This document shows, piece by piece, positions 6,480 through 7,064 of a stretch of 7,064 nt of DNA; position 1 is the first letter of the stretch, and the number at the start of each line of letters is the position of its first letter. The stretch comes from Bacteroidia bacterium (lineage in GTDB: Bacteria > Bacteroidota > Bacteroidia > Cytophagales > Cyclobacteriaceae). The position numbers and the translations under genes are program-made. Below the pieces are notes generated by a model. That model was not told the DNA's origin. It searched no databases and saw nothing but the letters and a program-made list of their open reading frames with translations. The stretch covers positions 1 to 7,064 of the forward strand of contig JAENVX010000099.1 of the NCBI GenBank assembly GCA_016650355.1, in the 5' to 3' direction.

Positions 6480-6755
6480 ATGAATATAAAAAGTTTAATT
6501 CTGAACTTCATTGATCAATTGTTTGACAAAGAGTACAAGCAAGCGAAAATAAGTACACGTATAATTTTGAGAATAACGAACACGGACCCCTTCTCAAAAA
6601 TGGCCATTCAGGATAAAGTAACTTCCCTTGCGACATTGATGTTGGGCTTTCAGAAGGACTTTGGATTTATACCTGAAAATCTATGCCGCAGGCTAGTGCA
6701 CCTAAACCAAAAACTTACTTTGGAGACCAACGAAGACTCGCTTGGTCGTAAGTAA
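6480..6755 (+). CDS. Hypothetical 91-residue protein, unrecognised
   Basis: This frame encodes a probably cytosolic, mainly helical protein with no signal peptide or membrane helix. It opens MNIKSLILNFIDQLFDKEYK and has a basic, amphipathic middle (ISTRIILRITNTDPFSKMAI at about 25-44), then LATLMLGFQKDFGFIPENLC. Codon choice looks ordinary for the window, and no competing frame covers the segment on either strand. It begins 59 bases after the small membrane protein on the same strand, with no separate promoter that I can see, so the two may form a pair. The ATG at 6480 is the first start in the frame. I do not recognise a family and assign no function; a spurious frame cannot be excluded. Confidence 0.55.
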   Translation: MNIKSLILNFIDQLFDKEYKQAKISTRIILRITNTDPFSKMAIQDKVTSLATLMLGFQKDFGFIPENLCRRLVHLNQKLTLETNEDSLGRK

Positions 6756-6774
6756 TGAAGCCTCATGTTTTTTT
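6755..6774 (+). terminator. Possible weak terminator after the 91-residue gene
   Basis: ATGA-AGCC-TCAT (6755-6766) can form a four-pair stem and is followed by G and seven Ts (6768-6774), directly after the stop codon. A second short inverted repeat, TCAAC/GTTGA, follows at 6776-6789. The T-run is good but the stem is too short to be convincing. Confidence 0.25.
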
Positions 6775-6838
6775 GTCAACGACTGTTGAATGATATTCTT
6801 TTGCTTTATTGAATTCCTGAATTAAGCCTCCCCATCAT

Positions 6839-6865
6839 AACCGTTCAAATCCCATCTGGACGGTT
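6839..6865. repeat. Intergenic inverted repeat (hairpin)
   Basis: AACCGTTC (6839-6846) pairs with GGACGGTT (6858-6865) over eight pairs including one G-T, around an 11-base loop. It is followed by seven As rather than Ts on the plus strand, and no T-run follows on the minus strand, so it is not a standard intrinsic terminator in either direction. It lies upstream of the candidate promoter for the gene at the right edge and could be an operator or a remnant terminator. Confidence 0.4.
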
Positions 6866-6903
6866 AAAAAAACTCATTTTATTTGATGATTAACTTTTTA
6901 TAC

Positions 6904-6934
6904 TTTGGGCTCATTCGAAGCAGGCCTAATTTTT
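6904..6934 (+). promoter_or_regulatory. Candidate promoter for the right-edge secreted protein
   Basis: TTTG (6904-6907), exactly 19 bases, then TAATTTTT (6927-6934), five of six fixed bases of TAnnTTTG. The predicted start is near 6941, about 20 bases before the ATG at 6962. Confidence 0.42.
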
Positions 6935-6961
6935 TATCCTAAGTATAATTAATCTATGTAC

Positions 6962-7064
6962 ATGAAGCAGTTTATTTCTGGTATCGCAATTGTGCTCACT
7001 TTTTTTTCAACAACTGTGGCGCAAGATCGCGCACTTCAGGCGGAGTCTTCTGTTGTTACAAACA
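6962..7064 (+). CDS. Secreted protein, N-terminal fragment (partial)
   Basis: Only the first 34 residues are in the window. They start MKQFISGIAIVLTFFSTTVAQDR, a standard signal peptide with Lys2, a hydrophobic core and probable cleavage after TTVA, so the product is exported or envelope-located. The mature start (QDRALQAESSVVTN) is too short to identify a family. An in-frame ATG at 6956 would add Met-Tyr; I chose 6962 because MK is the normal opening of a signal peptide here. A promoter candidate lies just upstream. The frame stays open to the window edge. Confidence 0.7.
   Translation, partial: MKQFISGIAIVLTFFSTTVAQDRALQAESSVVTN

Overview
The window looks like chromosomal DNA of a Bacteroidota bacterium, probably of the Cytophagales/Cytophagia type. 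The protein families point that way: a serine hydroxymethyltransferase N-terminus of Bacteroidota type, a CarboxypepD_reg-like secreted protein, a secreted TonB_C/leucine-rich-repeat fusion, and LemA-associated TPM proteins. Several upstream regions carry the Bacteroidota promoter form (TTTG, about 19-21 bases, TAnnTTTG), and there are no clear Shine-Dalgarno sites. GC content is about 40-43% by eye in most genes and about 33% in the LRR gene.

Minus-strand block (1-6161, transcribed right to left). First is a 12-helix MATE exporter (6161-4824) with a good promoter. Next is a small secreted CarboxypepD_reg-like protein (4743-4069) that appears to start at TTG. After a 183-base gap comes a tight run of three TPM-domain genes: a cytoplasm-start membrane TPM protein with a two-helix insert (3885-3229), then two paralogous secreted or membrane-anchored TPM proteins with Gly/Ser-rich tails ending SSDSW and SSGSW (3174-2443 and 2427-1507). 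The AT-rich gene for a TonB_C-LRR fusion (1472-339) follows 34 bases behind. A short degenerate copy of the TPM tail lies beyond it (252-300), and then the start of glyA (139-1, running off the left edge).

Plus-strand block (about 6261-7064). A promoter divergent from that of the MATE gene precedes a 32-residue single-helix protein (6322-6420) and an unrecognised 91-residue protein (6480-6755). A 200-base gap holds a hairpin and a candidate promoter, and the last gene is a secreted protein cut by the right edge (from 6962).

The TPM genes form the one clear functional unit. They resemble the LemA-TPM-TPM cassettes common in Bacteroidota, but no lemA is present here and the secreted TPM gene is duplicated. 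The most unusual structure is the flanking of the AT-rich LRR gene by two related copies of a TPM 3' end, one intact and one decayed. This suggests the LRR gene arrived by insertion or by duplication followed by replacement. I saw no complete mobile element, tRNA, rRNA or CRISPR array.
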